Shown: positions 1 through 10,958, numbered from the stretch's first letter. The stretch is DNA of 64,000 bases from Ceriagrion tenellum (GCA_963169105.1 OY720640.1:55863527-55927526), one strand, 5' to 3'. Program-made: numbers and translations. Notes: a model not told the origin generated them from the sequence alone.

Positions 1-190
1 CCCCCAGTGATAAAACTGTACGTGTCCCAGTCTATGGACGGAAGATTGAAATCCTCACCGATTATATTATGACAGTCGTTTTTTTGAGTGGTTAATTTAC
101 TGAGTCGACTTTCTAGTCCTAATATTGAGCTTACGTCGGCATCTGGTGGTCTATAATATGCGTTATTTATGCCCGCATATGTCGAGAACT
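1..190 (-). pseudogene. Non-LTR retrotransposon endonuclease fragment
   Basis: Read on the minus strand, positions about 185 to 1 translate without a stop to a stretch containing AYYRPPDADV and, later, EDFNLPSIDW. This is the signature of the apurinic-type endonuclease domain of non-LTR retrotransposons (YRPP followed by a GDFN-P-DW block). In this copy the usual G before DFN is E. The frame is closed upstream by a TAG near 189 and runs off the left edge of the window, so only the C-terminal half of the endonuclease is seen and any reverse transcriptase would lie outside. It lacks an ATG, so it is a 5'-truncated relic, not a gene. The retrotransposon assignment is fairly secure; the clade is not determined. 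Confidence 0.75.
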
Positions 191-578
191 AGCTTCACAA
201 TATGGATTAAGAACATATACGAAGGAGTACTATGGGTCAAAAAAGTTTCCCAACAAATAGATTTGCGCCATAATTGCTTTCGTTAAAAATTTAGCTTCCT
301 CGCTCGTGGCATAGTATCCCTCTGTCACGTTGCGACGATGGAAATTTAACACAGTTCCGCGCATGAATGTTACTCGGAAGACTCATATTATCTTGTTAAT
401 CGACTTACCGAAACTCATGTGGGATGAAATAACATGTTTAACACCAAAATTATCTTTCCAGGTTACTCTTGACCACTCTACGATGGGTTTTTGATAAGTT
501 TGTTCGTGTAGCATGGTAACATTGAAGATATCTAAATACATAAGAGCTTACAACATTAGGGTGTTCGAATTTCAATAT

Positions 579-966
579 TCATGAGTGTGGCCTTGGAATA
601 GCATGCAGTATTAGCTCTCTGAAGCCATTCACTATCTTCGCCACTGTGTCACCGTGGATTCCAACCTCCTTGGAAATAACGTTTTGCTGGGTAACGATTT
701 ATCCACCCTATCACAACAGCGAGGCCGACTTCTGGACTGGTATGGAACCAAGAAAAAATAGTCCCTTCTGTGATTGAGGTTGACTTCCTACATTTCCTCG
801 CTGGACACCGGTAAACGGGAATCCTCCCTTTCCCCTTTAAGTTGATGCGACGTACACGCAACTTCTGCTCTCCGGGATGAAGCCCCAAAATACCAAAAAT
901 GGTATAATGCCAACCACCTTGACATGCGCCTCGAAGGATTATATGCTGTTGCAGAACTCCATCGTC
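579..966 (-). pseudogene. Merlin/IS1016-like transposase relic, frameshifted
   Basis: The minus strand from 966 encodes DDGVLQQHIILRGACQGGW, then a zinc-ribbon-like segment (YRCPARKCRKSTSITEGTIF) and VGLAVVIGWINRYP. A one-base frameshift follows near 680, and the reading continues as VISKEVGIHGDTVAKIVNGF to a TGA at 579. A Cys-rich block, then a GT-F motif, then a helix with IGW, then a helix-turn-helix-like segment matches the N-terminal part of Merlin (IS1016-type) DDE transposases. The catalytic core is not visible downstream, and I could not find terminal inverted repeats. It is therefore a broken, truncated relic. A related IS1595-like family is the main alternative. Confidence 0.6.
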
Positions 967-3900
967 CCTTTATGGCTGACAAGATCAGAGTAAAAGCTTA
1001 TCCTTAGAACTCCTTATATATATAGGGACTGTAGGAGCACTCACCTACCAACGTAGTGCCTTTCACGATAACGTGAGGGAGTGTCCTTTTACCTATCTCT
1101 TTCAAGCTGAAAATATGAGCAATTATTCTTAGAATTTCGCTTGCTAACTGGCACGGTGGCAGACAGAAATAATTGAATGCTTGCAACGGTCAGCCACCAT
1201 AAGGCCGTGGCTGCAAAGATCTGTAAGGGTTACGAGGTGAGAATTCTGGGATTTTTGAGAGAGAAGCCTGTCCCATGCATTACCCCTAAGCTATCCCTCC
1301 CCCCCGCTGTTCCTTCAACGCCCAGCAAGTATAGTCATTAACTCCGGTTAGAGTTCAGGGAACCTTTCAATCTCTTACCCTTTTTATACAACTAACCGCA
1401 GAAACCAGTGCTCGAAGGTCATCCATGGTCCAAGCGTCGATCCATGCTTCTGTAATGCCATGCATAAACACTTCTACCCATATCCCCTTTCCTCCTTGCC
1501 TTCCCCATCCTACAAAGAGGGGCTGAATGCATTCTATTCTCTTGCTCATGTAGAATTTGCCGCGTAATGTTAGGTGGTAAATACACTTAGAGCGACAAAT
1601 TACAGCTCTTTCTGTCACTATTTCTACGAAGTTGTGGGCACATACACAACCGCATATGAAAATCAACTACACGACTTATAGCGATATTATTTAACCAAAC
1701 TTGATGCGAAAGTATATGACCATCTTCACTCAAGTAAGGGCTGAAGACGCCCAGAAATCATATTATAATAATTTAAGTTTTGAACAAGATTTTAGCGCGA
1801 TTCTTTCCTGAACTTCTCCATGACTGCTATGTTTTATCGCTTGGTTTTAATACCTGACCCAAAGGTTATGCATCGGATGCATTTAGTCTTTGCCTATCAG
1901 ATAAGTGATAGGTATATCGTCATAGTGTCTGACGAATTCAGCAGATTTGCGGTGCAGCCTTTTACACATCATACCCATCTTTGTGGTTCGCGTTCTATCT
2001 GAAATAGAAAGCGACAAAGGCTGGCGGAAATGGTCAGTTTATTTCCTTTCTGAGAATTTTTTAATTTTCCATCATTATTTCTGATTCTAGAAGTGCCTTC
2101 AAACTAGATTTATAACCAATTAACCCGAAAGACGCGAGTGTGCGTCAGTAGTATTGACTGACTGTTGTAGTAGAGTACTGATACAACACGCAATCCGGCA
2201 GCTGTAAATATGATAACTTGGGTCGTTTCATGCAAAACATCTATTTAAATAGGCCTGTGATAAATTACGAGTAGACGAGGGAGTTTTCCCGAGGGATAAG
2301 TCTTAAACGGCTGTATAGCAGCTGTGGAACTTGAGAATAATGATCTAAGCGCTGTAAATAATGAACTGGCAAATTAAGAGGATACTTTGTAAATAATTAC
2401 GATAAGCTAACAATGACGAAAATGAAGCACGGTCACTTAACCACGTGTTCAATAATAGCATAAAGCTCCAAGACCTTGTGTCCAATCGCATGGCACTTTC
2501 TCTTAAACTTTTATTTTTAGGTGTTATTTTAGAAACAAAGATCATCTCAGTATAATACTTCCAACTGAGAGTACTTTTTGCCGCCCTTTTACGCAATATA
2601 GAGGACAATAAAAACAGAGGTTGTTTTTTGAAATGCTGTAATCGATTATTTACTCATGACTTTACTATCGTAATTTAATTATGTTCTAAGCTTTTTATGA
2701 CTATAAAAACTTTATAAGTGTTTTAGAAGTGTAAACTATTAACTTCGGTTGCAATAATCAACGATTTATGATTATGAAAACTCAGGAAACCACCAAGTAG
2801 TCAGTGGTAGGCACCTATCGGAAGCCAGCATTTGATTAAATGTACGTAAATATATAGGCAATAGTTAGAAAAAACTGCAAAGCGTTACCTCGTGGTACTT
2901 TTAACTTATGGATTTTTAAAAATCGAAATTTTGTGCGCGTTCGTACCAATCATAAAAGATGTCGTCATCAATTCTCTATTCATGCTAATTAATAGTTACA
3001 ACTTTTATCAATTAATTCTTTAGTACTAATCTATAGAAAAATAATAAATGCTTCAAACTGAAACTTGGTTGATCATTAAAAAACTCATGCGCGTTTAAAC
3101 AGCTCTTTTCCCCGCGCGTCTCGTACTGCAAAAGTGACGCGCCAGATGCTCTGTTTAGAATTGATACTGGTAAACAATGGTGACCGACAACGAGTCAGAC
3201 TCTAAAAAATGATCATTACATATGCTTTGATGAATCACTTTAGCTATTTTAGGAGTTGAAATTTCTTTAACATAAATTTCATATTTTGGATTTTGGCCAG
3301 CTTTTTGGGATTTGGGACCACTGTGCGTTGTGATGATGATAAATACATGACGATGGCGCCCACCTCTAATTTGGATATCCGTGAGATTTTTTTTACATAT
3401 TTTGCGAAGATTATAAGACATTTGTGAAGCATTTGCGAAGGCATTTGTGTGCATAATCACTGCAAACATACTCGCGGTACCAATGTGGCAATGATATAGC
3501 CACGTATCTTCGCCTGCGAAGAAATGGAAATTCTGACAGCCAAATCATACCCGCAACTCATTCGAACTTCCCGCAGCCACCCACCTACCGCTGCGATGTT
3601 GCCATTTTTCCGGCAGTGGATCACCACGTTTTTAGCTATGTTCGCAGAATTGTTAATTTTCATCGTAGAACGACGATTAAAAGATGTACTTACTCGTATA
3701 ATTATCGGGAGTACGATGAAAACATTAATTTGTTGTTATATGACGTAATTTTAAAAGTTTAAATAATAGTGAGCACGGTTAGTTTTAGGGAGTGGGACCC
3801 CCGCTGCGTGGATTGAAGAGAGAGGCCGGCGATGGGTCTCCGCGTCCGAGGAAGGGTTGGGGATTAGGATCGTCCGCGAGGTTGGCCCCTACCCAACTTA

Positions 3901-4141
3901 AGACTACCTGAGATGTGGCCCCAGAAAATCGGTTTTAACCCTGGTACGTGCTATACACGTTTTTGAACAATATTATTCAGGCAGAAAAAGAGAAAGTCAT
4001 AAAAAGATATGTCATCGCACTGTCATGCATTTTAGCGCTAAAATTCATCATTTTCAAACCAATATATCTATTTTCAAAGCACCACGGAACTAGCCGCGCA
4101 GTAACTTCAACGGAATTACCCGCTAGTGATCACACAATTGA
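967..4141. other. Unassigned AT-rich stretch
   Basis: No gene, RNA or transposon terminus could be supported here. The open frames of 60-104 codons (for example minus strand 3155-3469 and 1367-1666) show no recognisable motif and are of the length expected by chance. A GC-rich patch lies at about 3775-3890; it contains no recognisable element. Confidence 0.5.
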
Positions 4142-4668
4142 GTGAAATTCACAGAGGAAAATTCATTCGCCTAGACTATCCCTCGATTTCGCCAAGTGCT
4201 CTAACCCAGGGGTTCCCAACCGGTGGTACGCGTACCACTGGTGGCACGCGTGGGCAATACGAGCGATACGCTAGTAAGGGCCTCTGTGTGCGTGAGCACG
4301 CAAAATTTACTCTGCTTTACGTTTTATTTTTTCCTTTATTATGAAAATTTTATTAATATACATATATCCCTATATATTTTTAAATAAAAATTAACAAGAA
4401 AAAATTGAAAAAATCTATGTATATTTATTATTGTCTTGAGAAAGGATTGAAAAAACCGAAATAAAAGTGCATTAATAATTAAATATGAAGTTTTCTCAGT
4501 AATTTAATTTAATTAAAACAAGCCATTGGGCACTTTTCCGACAGTAAATATATGTTTCTCAAAAAATATAGAACTGTTGGTACGCCAAAATTTCAAAACA
4601 TTTCCAGTGGTACGCAGTTACTAAATGGTTGGGCTAACCCTTGCTCTAACCAGCTAATCTATCCAGGC
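4142..4668 (-). repeat. tRNA-derived SINE, split by a MITE
   Basis: If the MITE at 4206-4642 and one copy of its target duplication are removed, the minus strand reads as a tRNA-like unit. It has a 5' acceptor-like GCCTGGA, an A-box-like TAGCTGGTTAGAGCA, an anticodon-arm-like region (GCGAAAT loop, nominal GAA anticodon), then CTAGGCGAATGA and a GTGAATTTCAC tail. The T-arm with B box is deleted in this copy. A second copy at 4768-4838, in the other orientation, keeps the B box and shares the flanking blocks, so both belong to one SINE family. The tRNA-Phe-like origin is only a suggestion from the loop. Confidence 0.6.
4206..4642. mobile_element. hAT-type MITE (437 bp) with 8-bp target duplication
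   Basis: The element is bounded by identical 8-bp direct repeats GCTCTAAC at 4198-4205 and 4643-4650. Its left end CCAGGGGTTCCCAACC and the reverse complement of its right end AAGGGTTAGCCCAACC form imperfect terminal inverted repeats. A subterminal TGGTACGC/GCGTACCA motif recurs at both ends. An 8-bp duplication and a CAGNGGTTCCCAAC-type terminus are the established hallmarks of hAT transposons. The interior has no transposase, so it is a non-autonomous MITE. It landed inside a SINE, giving a relative age order. Confidence 0.85.
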
Positions 4669-4767
4669 GTCCTCTTCCACTGTGAATCTCATGGGGGCTT
4701 TAAGGAGCAAGTTGTCCTCACAAAATGCGAATTATTTTAAATTTATATAATTATTTTAAAAAACGAA

Positions 4768-4838
4768 TGATGCGAAATCGAGTGGTCTGGGTTCGATTCC
4801 CAGCCTAGGCGAATGATTTTTTCCACAGTGAATTTCAC
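4768..4838 (+). repeat. Partial tRNA-derived SINE with B box
   Basis: This short unit carries a pol III B-box/T-arm (GGGTTCGATTCCC) followed by CCTAGGCGAATGA and a GTGAATTTCAC tail. The flanking words are shared with the inverted copy at 4142-4668, but its 5' part with the A box is missing. A real tRNA gene is excluded because the acceptor and D-arm are absent. It is the 3' part of a SINE and lies about 100 bp from its oppositely oriented relative. Confidence 0.6.
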
Positions 4839-5542
4839 ACAAATATATCTACGTTAAATGACCAAAGATCTAGTACAACTTTCATACCACTCGATATCAG
4901 AAGTCTTACGTTATACTATATGTTAAAATGAGGGTAGGTTATTGGTCATGCTTAAAGGTTCCTCCTTCATCCAAATCATTAATATAAGTAGTATGAATAT
5001 CGACTTCACCATCAACAGGGAGAGTAGAGGCCAGTAATCATGTGCGAGTCGACCAAGGTCCAAAGTCAGAAAGTGAACCCAAGAGAACGAACACATTTGT
5101 TCAATATTTTAGCACTCCCTATCGATTTTCACCTAGGTGACCGCAATGCGTGCGGAGTCAATATTCCTATTGCTTTCATTAACAATTTGCATTCATCTTC
5201 AATATAAATTTACACATAAATTTCTATTTTCTTGAGTTAAAACACAAAGAGTTCCCTCGTTTCTCTTTAATGATTATGTTTGGAACAAAATGATATAACA
5301 GTTCTCATTTTTCAAAGTTTCCGATTACATCTAAATCAACATATTACCCAGCAAATAACCTCAGGTGTCATCATTTTAAGGGGGTGACTTAAAACAACAT
5401 GAGGTACAGTGTAGAAATTAACTTTCACCTACATGAACCACGCTATAGATGTACTACAAATGCTACAGAAACTACTACATTAAGATATAACGCAGCTACG
5501 TAACTAGTATTCATGCAAGGAACATGCAAAACACGGTATTAG
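4839..5542. other. Unassigned stretch
   Basis: AT-rich sequence between the SINE cluster and the retrotransposon. I see no coding similarity, terminal repeats or RNA gene here. Confidence 0.4.
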
Positions 5543-6655
5543 CTCAACGCGACAGAATTAGACAAATGCATTGGGGAGCACATAAATTAATCAGCTACAA
5601 TACCTGCTTTTGACAAGGTTCCCCACTGTAAGTTACTCGCAAAGTTAGCATCATACGGAATAGACAGTAATATAGTAGGCTGGATAGGAGACTTCTTACA
5701 TGAACGCGTTCAAAGGGTGGTATTAGATGGTGTCAGCTCCGGCGAAGTAAAAGCTATATCAGGTGTTCCCCAGGGAAGCGTGATAGGCCCAATCTTATTT
5801 CTACTGTACGTAAACGACTTGAATACAGTTGTACAAAATAGCAAGCTCCGTCTTTTTGCCGATGATGCAGTAGTGTATAAGGAAATTAGAAATGAAGAGG
5901 ACAGAGAGTGTTTAGCTAAGGATTTAGATGCGATTGATGATTGGTGTGATAGATGGCAACTGGAATTAAATTTGAAGAAATGCGCGATTATGAATTTTTG
6001 GAAAAAGAATGGCTTTCCCCGGAATAATTATTGCATCAAAGAAAACAAAATATGTAACGTAGATTCAAGTAAATACTTAGGCGTCACCATCACTGAAGAC
6101 ATGTCATGGGGGAAACACATCAGGGAAATAACTAGTGTAGCAAACCGTAGATTAGGAATCGTAAAAAGGGTTCTAGGCATATGCGATGAGAGAGTACGAG
6201 AAAGAAGCTATTTTACACTTGTCAGGCCTCATTTAGAATATGCCGCTAGTATATGGGATCCGTACGAGGAAGGTATGATTAAAGAATTAGAGCGCGTGCA
6301 AAGGAGATCTGCTAGGTTTGTTAACTCTTTGAGTGCGGAATGACGTGATATCACGTCATTCCGCACTCAAAGGGTTAAAGGCCGTTATGATAATTTTATA
6401 AGTGTTACGAGCTTAATAGAAGAACTAGGATGGGAATTACTATCAGAACGCAGGTTAAAATTTAGGTTAAACCTTTTAAGTTAATTCGAAACAGAGTTGT
6501 TCACAGATGACGTTAGATATATATTGAGAACCCCTGCGAGTTATGGTAGGTTTGATCATATTAACAACATTAGAGAGATAGATTGTTGTACCGATAGATT
6601 TAAAATGTCATTTTTCCCGCGTACTATAAGAACAATAAAAAAGAGAGAACAATAG
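5543..6655 (+). pseudogene. Non-LTR reverse transcriptase, C-terminal half (broken)
   Basis: The frame reads LDKCIGEHIN, stop, then PAFDKVPHCKLLAKLASYGI, SGVPQGSVIGPILFLLYVND (RT motif with PQGS-GP), LRLFADDAVVY (catalytic ADD), SSKYLGVTI, the thumb motif LVRPHLEYAASIWDP and the C-terminal block LIEELGWELLSERRLKFRL, ending near 6655 in IRTIKKREQ. Three defects are visible: a stop about 5 codons before PAFDK, a stop introduced by a 50-bp TTAA-flanked insertion at 6325-6374 (TGA at 6341-6343), and a TAA after RLNLLS near 6483. Removing the insertion with one TTAA restores FVKGRYDNF in the same frame. In a living element the product would reverse-transcribe element RNA at a nicked target. This copy is dead. 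Confidence 0.9.
6325..6374. mobile_element. 50-bp hairpin mini-element flanked by TTAA
   Basis: The 50 bases are two 25-base inverted arms meeting at GATATC around 6349/6350. They differ at one position (CTCTTTGAGTGC at the left, CCCTTTGAGTGC when the right arm is reversed), with no spacer. TTAA lies on both sides (6321-6324 and 6375-6378). The uninterrupted retrotransposon frame has a single TTAA there, so the second copy is a target duplication. TTAA duplication with CCCTTTG-like ends is characteristic of piggyBac-type transposons. The unit looks like two transposon tips joined with nothing between them. Confidence 0.85.
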
Positions 6656-6912
6656 GCAGCGTAGCAAAGGGATAGGTAGGTGAAATATAGTTAGAGTAGT
6701 CTGTAGTGCATGATGTATGTAATAACAACCAATAATCCATTCCTTATTATGTATATACTAACCATCTAGCTCCATGTAATCCTATTTTTTAGCATGTCTC
6801 CCTTAAAAATCCTAGTTGCATGTCGATAGTGCATGTTTGGTGATCTTCAACCCCTGCCACACACCCTCGTGGTGGCTCGCAGGGTATCACGTAGATGCTG
6901 ATGTAGATGTAC

Positions 6913-8202
6913 CTGTCAACTAATCAATTTCAAAGTCTTAACACAACCATGATAGACTCTTATCGATCGCGGGAAAAACGATATTTAAATCCTGCCTGTC
7001 CTGCAGTTCAATCTTTTTAATTTTATTCACATGACTAATGCGAACACACATTTGAATAGATATACCATTTCATTCAACAATGACATCGAGTACCACTTTA
7101 AATCATATAAATGACTAAGATTTGAGGGTGGACATTAATCAATACCAAATCAGTATTTAGCTAGAAAAGAATCGGGATTAGAACTGAAAACCTAAAGATA
7201 AATGTTGACTAAATATGATGAACAATAAACTTCTTTTTCACTTCCTCCAGTCAGCAGAACTATCGCTTCCGTTCCTGTTTTTGTAAGAAAATCCCTATAT
7301 TTTGTCCGTAGTAAAACACACTACAGTCCTGTAAAGTCATCTTGTAAAACGCGGTGTTTTTAAGTGTATTCACTTGTTTCCGGATTTATCTTAATATTCC
7401 TTGATGTTTTCCTGAGGTAAGATGCCGCATTTCTCGAGAAATGCTCTTGAAGGGTTTTCTGTGAAAATTATGTATTGCCTAACATCACCATTCATGATGA
7501 ATTTTCACATGATTGAAGCAGATTCCATCACACGTCGGAGCATCCTTCCTTGAGCCTTTTTTTCATGGTTGAAAGGTTCCTATTTATTTTATAAAGGAGC
7601 CTCCGTTGTCAAAAACTCCCCCGCTAAATACAAATTCGGTCGTTTTTCTCCTATAGGATATCCTTCTCCAAAAGGAGACGTTCGGCGTTCCACGAGTTCC
7701 GAGAGGCAAGGGCGAATGAATGGTCCATGTTGCTCGATGCGGCGGAGAGTGGGAAACGCAGCGGGGTTCCGCACGAACATGCTACGCCGCGCTGCCGTGG
7801 TAAGGCCGCGATACGCGCGGATTAGCGATAATAAGCGAACGCCCCAATTCCACTCCAAAGAGTGCCGGCCGCCAGATCCAAATGGGGTTTTGGGGCGGGC
7901 AGGAAGGGGCCTAATTTCCTCTTCGTATGTCCTTCAATAAAGCACGATCCCGGATCGTTCGGACAAACAACATGCACCCCTTTCTGGTATTAATTAAAGA
8001 CGATATCTTCCAACCACTGAACATTAATAATGACGAGAAACCTCACGGTCTAAGCGCAGTCGGACTGTGGTATTTAGATTAATTTTAATGCCATATCTAA
8101 TTTACTCGTTTAGGTGTTTTCTTTATATCGTTACTTGTCTTCTATTTCCAATAATGTACTTATTGGAGAAAAATAAACCACAATGGAGGGTAAAACAACT
8201 AT
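6913..8202. other. Unassigned stretch with a CpG-rich patch
   Basis: No gene recognised. Positions about 7590-7930 are clearly richer in GC and CpG than the surroundings, with open frames on both strands (plus 7569-7940, minus 7589-7858). They overlap each other and match nothing I recognise, so I read them as a composition effect. The patch could be a regulatory region or a remnant of a GC-rich repeat. Confidence 0.4.
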
Positions 8203-8281
8203 CGGTCGTTTAATCATAAGATTAGTTGACTACAGTCATTCATCCTTCTTTATCTAATGCTAGTTCCATTACTTCCTGGAG
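8203..8281 (-). repeat. Short 3'-end fragment of a non-LTR retrotransposon
   Basis: This stretch matches the sequence at about 13517-13591 over most of its length (GGTCGTTTAATCATAAGATT here, GGTCGTTCAATCCTAAGATG there, then GTTGACT-CAG and TAGTTCC-TTAC-TCCTGG). The longer copy is the antisense 3' end of a LINE ORF, so this is a small antisense end fragment of the same family. Confidence 0.55.
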
Positions 8282-9320
8282 GCTATTTTTATGCATGTAT
8301 AGTAAATTGTACACTTATTGCCATATACTGTTTTGAAGATCGTAATAAGACCACGAAAAAGAGGCAGCTATGAGCAGTGGAGCCCCTTTTGCTTCAAGGG
8401 TTGAAGGCGCTGGCTGCATTAGAAATTTGTTAAGATGACCATAAATTGCACCTAAAAGCGACAGGTATTAAACCAATGAATTGCCATTACTGGTAAAATA
8501 TATTGGTTGATATCTGGAAAGAAACGTATGGCCTGGGAAGAAGGATAATTGGACAAAATAGACAGAAAAACTACGCGAATAGGCATAAAAAGTGAAAAAG
8601 GATGACTTTATCAGAAATTCGATCGAAAAAAATCATTTTCAGCAGGGCTATATGTAAAATAATGGATAACTCATGCTGCCAGCTAACTGGCCCGAACTCA
8701 GTACTCAGATCTTAAAAAAGCTCTTTCATGAATTACTCGAGCCAAAACTCACAATAAGCATATTTCATACATCGAAGACGGTGATATCTTGCTTTATTAC
8801 AATTGTTAAAAAGAAATTTCTACAGCTATACGTGAAAAAGAAAGGTCTAAGAAAATAATCTAAAGAAACGTCGAAGTAGCAAGATGATGAAGAGAAATGA
8901 AATGCACATGCTGTCAATTTATAATTGCTTGAAGAAATATTAAGGATCATGGTCAAAGTTGTCATAGTTGCAATTATTTGTGATAAAGCCATAATAATTC
9001 GTCACTTATAATAAAGCAAACAATTATGGCCAATAGCTATACCAATGAGAATTTTTTTACTTCAAGTTAAATATTATTTTTATGTGCAACTCCTCCTATA
9101 TTTTCATTACAATATTCAAAAAGGAGACAACTGAGTTTTCTCAAATAAGTTTAGTCACTTCGATTTCAGTCATTTTTGTGATTTTTACCACACTTCAAAA
9201 ACAATAAATTTTCCTTAATTAGCCAATAACTATATCATTTACCCTATCCTAATTATTATGAAATATATCTCAAGTGCTACATGGCTACGAGCTAAAACAT
9301 CATAGACTACCATGAAACTA
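8282..9320. other. Unassigned AT-rich stretch
   Basis: No coding similarity, terminal repeats or RNA genes could be supported. The two short open frames near 8673-8992 overlap on opposite strands and show no motif. Confidence 0.4.
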
Positions 9321-9640
9321 AGGAGGATCGAGTAGGTGCGGGGGCTAGAGTATAGGATAACCATACGGACGGCCAGGGTTCAAATCCTTGCAGAGGAGAA
9401 TGTTTTTCAGAGGAAGGTCTCTTCTCCCTACTGGAAAATCTAGTGGAGGTACTTGTGGAATGTCTTGTGGAGGATACTTCAAGACGGATGTCGGATGAGA
9501 CGTTAAGCGCGGTCCCCTTGGCGCCTTTCGTTAAGAACAGGCTAAAGCCGACGCTGGGTTTCTCTGCACCCTTCCTCCATTACCTGCCCCTAAGGCGCAA
9601 ATAACCTTAGCAGTCGGTCGTCTCCCCAAATAGCCAATCC
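9321..9640 (+). repeat. tRNA-derived SINE (second family)
   Basis: The 5' part resembles a tRNA promoter: an A-box-like GAGTAGGTGCGGGGG at about 9330 and a good B box GGGTTCAAATCC at 9377-9388, spaced as in pol III internal promoters. The body that follows (AGACGTTAAGCGCGGTCCCC, CTTTCGTTAAGAACAGGCTA, CTAAGGCGCAAATAACC) is GC-rich and unlike the surrounding AT-rich DNA. It differs from the SINE family at 4.1-4.8 kb. Only one copy is in the window, so the ends are approximate. Confidence 0.6.
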
Positions 9641-10381
9641 AAACATAAAACCAAACCGGTTGAATGCAACTTTCTCACTTTTATGAATAGATATTACTAA
9701 CAAGAGCGCTTGTTCCAAGTTTCACGCTAGTGTGTATTATTTGTGCACACCAAAATCGCTCCAACTTCCTTAAACGGCGTGGATGGAAAAGCGGGACTTC
9801 TCATTTGCTCCGACTCAAGCAGCCGTGTCCTCCCAGCCACCGCCTGACACTCCCTTCCTTCCGCCACCCCAACATTCAGCTATTAAACCCCCAAACCACG
9901 CCCCACACAAACCACATTCTCCACAAAAATCTCCCTCCTCCGCCATTGGATATCGATTTCCTCCACCGACTGCATGTGTGTGTGTGTCTCCGTCACTTGG
10001 AGTCTCGAACCCGCCACAGCTAATTACCCATCGCTGGAAAACCACCCCCGGAGGGATGATACTGCCTCCCTGTCTCTGGCTCCAACACGTTCCGCCTCTC
10101 TGAATTACCCTTGAGATTCCCAGGGACCCTCCTCACAGCCCTCAGCAGGCAGTCCACAAGGCTTGGATCAAATATTACGATAATTGCCTCCTTTGGTGAT
10201 CTTTTTCAAGGCAATCCCTTCGCTAAGTACCTATCCACTATTCTGATTCTGTTACACGTGTAGGAAGTGGAAACTCCCAATTTCTATCTCACCAGTCGTT
10301 AAATTAGAATGGTTTTTCTTCGGAGGGATAAAATAGACCTCAGAAAAGACGGATAGTTATTAGATAGTTATTATTAAAGAT
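9641..10381. other. Unassigned stretch with a short TG tract
   Basis: A (TG)n tract lies at about 9974-9987. Overlapping open frames on both strands at 9730-10103 reflect a C-rich plus strand (proline and histidine rich when translated) and have no recognised domain. No gene supported. Confidence 0.4.
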
Positions 10382-10958
10382 ACTAGGTTTTGATAGCGTA
10401 TAATAGGAAAGTCTATGGGTGAATAAGTAAAAGAGAGATACTACTACTCTCTGGTTAGGCTACACCTCGAATATGCCGCGAGCATTTAAGGCCCTGGTCA
10501 TAAAGATTTAATCCAAAATAATAATAAAATACAAAGAAAAGCAGCACGCTTCGTTAAAAGCTGCTACGAGCGAACATATAGTGTCCCATAACTTTGTAGG
10601 GATTAAGGTGGGAGCGACTAAAGACTCGGAGGCTACACGCTAGGCTTAGCTTGCTTGAGAAATTCAGAAGTGGTGTGTTTCAGAGCGACACAGAGAATAT
10701 TATCATGACGCCTCACTACATCTCTAGGTCTGACAGAAGCGATAAAATAAGAGATACAATGCCGAACAGATAGGAACAAAACTCGTTCCTTCCACGTACA
10801 ATAAGCGACTACAATAAAAACTGTGCTTCACTAAATATACTCCCAAAATACACGTCTCCATTTCACCTCCCAAATCCTTACATCTTTACACGGCTGGTGA
10901 CCTAACCCCTCCCGCCACACGGCCATGCGGAGGATCGCAGGGTAGTATGTAGATGTAG
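10382..10958 (+). pseudogene. Non-LTR retrotransposon C-terminal RT fragment and 3' end (same family as 5.5 kb)
   Basis: Across several frames the sequence reads SLVRLHLEYAAS-like, RKAARFVKSCYERTYSVP-like, RLSLLEKFRSGVF, DTENIIMTPHYISRSDRSDK and SFLPRTISDYNK. These are the thumb and C-terminal blocks of the family whose longest copy starts at 5543. The 3' end has the conserved CCTAACCCCTCCCGCCACAC, ATCGCAGGGTAGTATGTAG and a GATGTAG tail ending at about 10958. Stops and frameshifts are frequent, so the copy is dead and strongly 5'-truncated, as is usual for LINE insertions. Confidence 0.8.

Larger units (their letters stand above)
5543..6912 (+). mobile_element. 5'-truncated non-LTR retrotransposon with GATGTAG-type tail
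   Basis: This is the best-preserved LINE copy in the window. It contains the C-terminal half of a reverse-transcriptase ORF (5543-6655), an AT-rich 3' UTR and a conserved end reading AACCCCTGCCACACACCC, then GGTGGCTCGCAGGGTA, and a short ATGTAG-repeat tail at about 6887-6910. The same 3' end recurs near 10.95, 20.18 and 48.15 kb, which defines a family. A 3' end of short tandem repeats instead of poly(A) is typical of CR1/L2-like and some related clades. The clade is inferred, not proven. No endonuclease domain remains. Confidence 0.85.

Noticed and set aside
3155..3469. 104-codon minus-strand frame
   Set aside because: A second frame overlaps it on the same strand, no domain is visible, and the length is unremarkable in a 64-kb window.
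4768..4838. tRNA gene suggested by GGGTTCGATTCCC
   Set aside because: No D-arm, anticodon arm or acceptor partner in the right place; the flanks match a SINE copy nearby.
9730..10103. Two plus-strand and one minus-strand overlapping frames
   Set aside because: C-rich strand bias; His/Pro/Ser-rich products without motifs.
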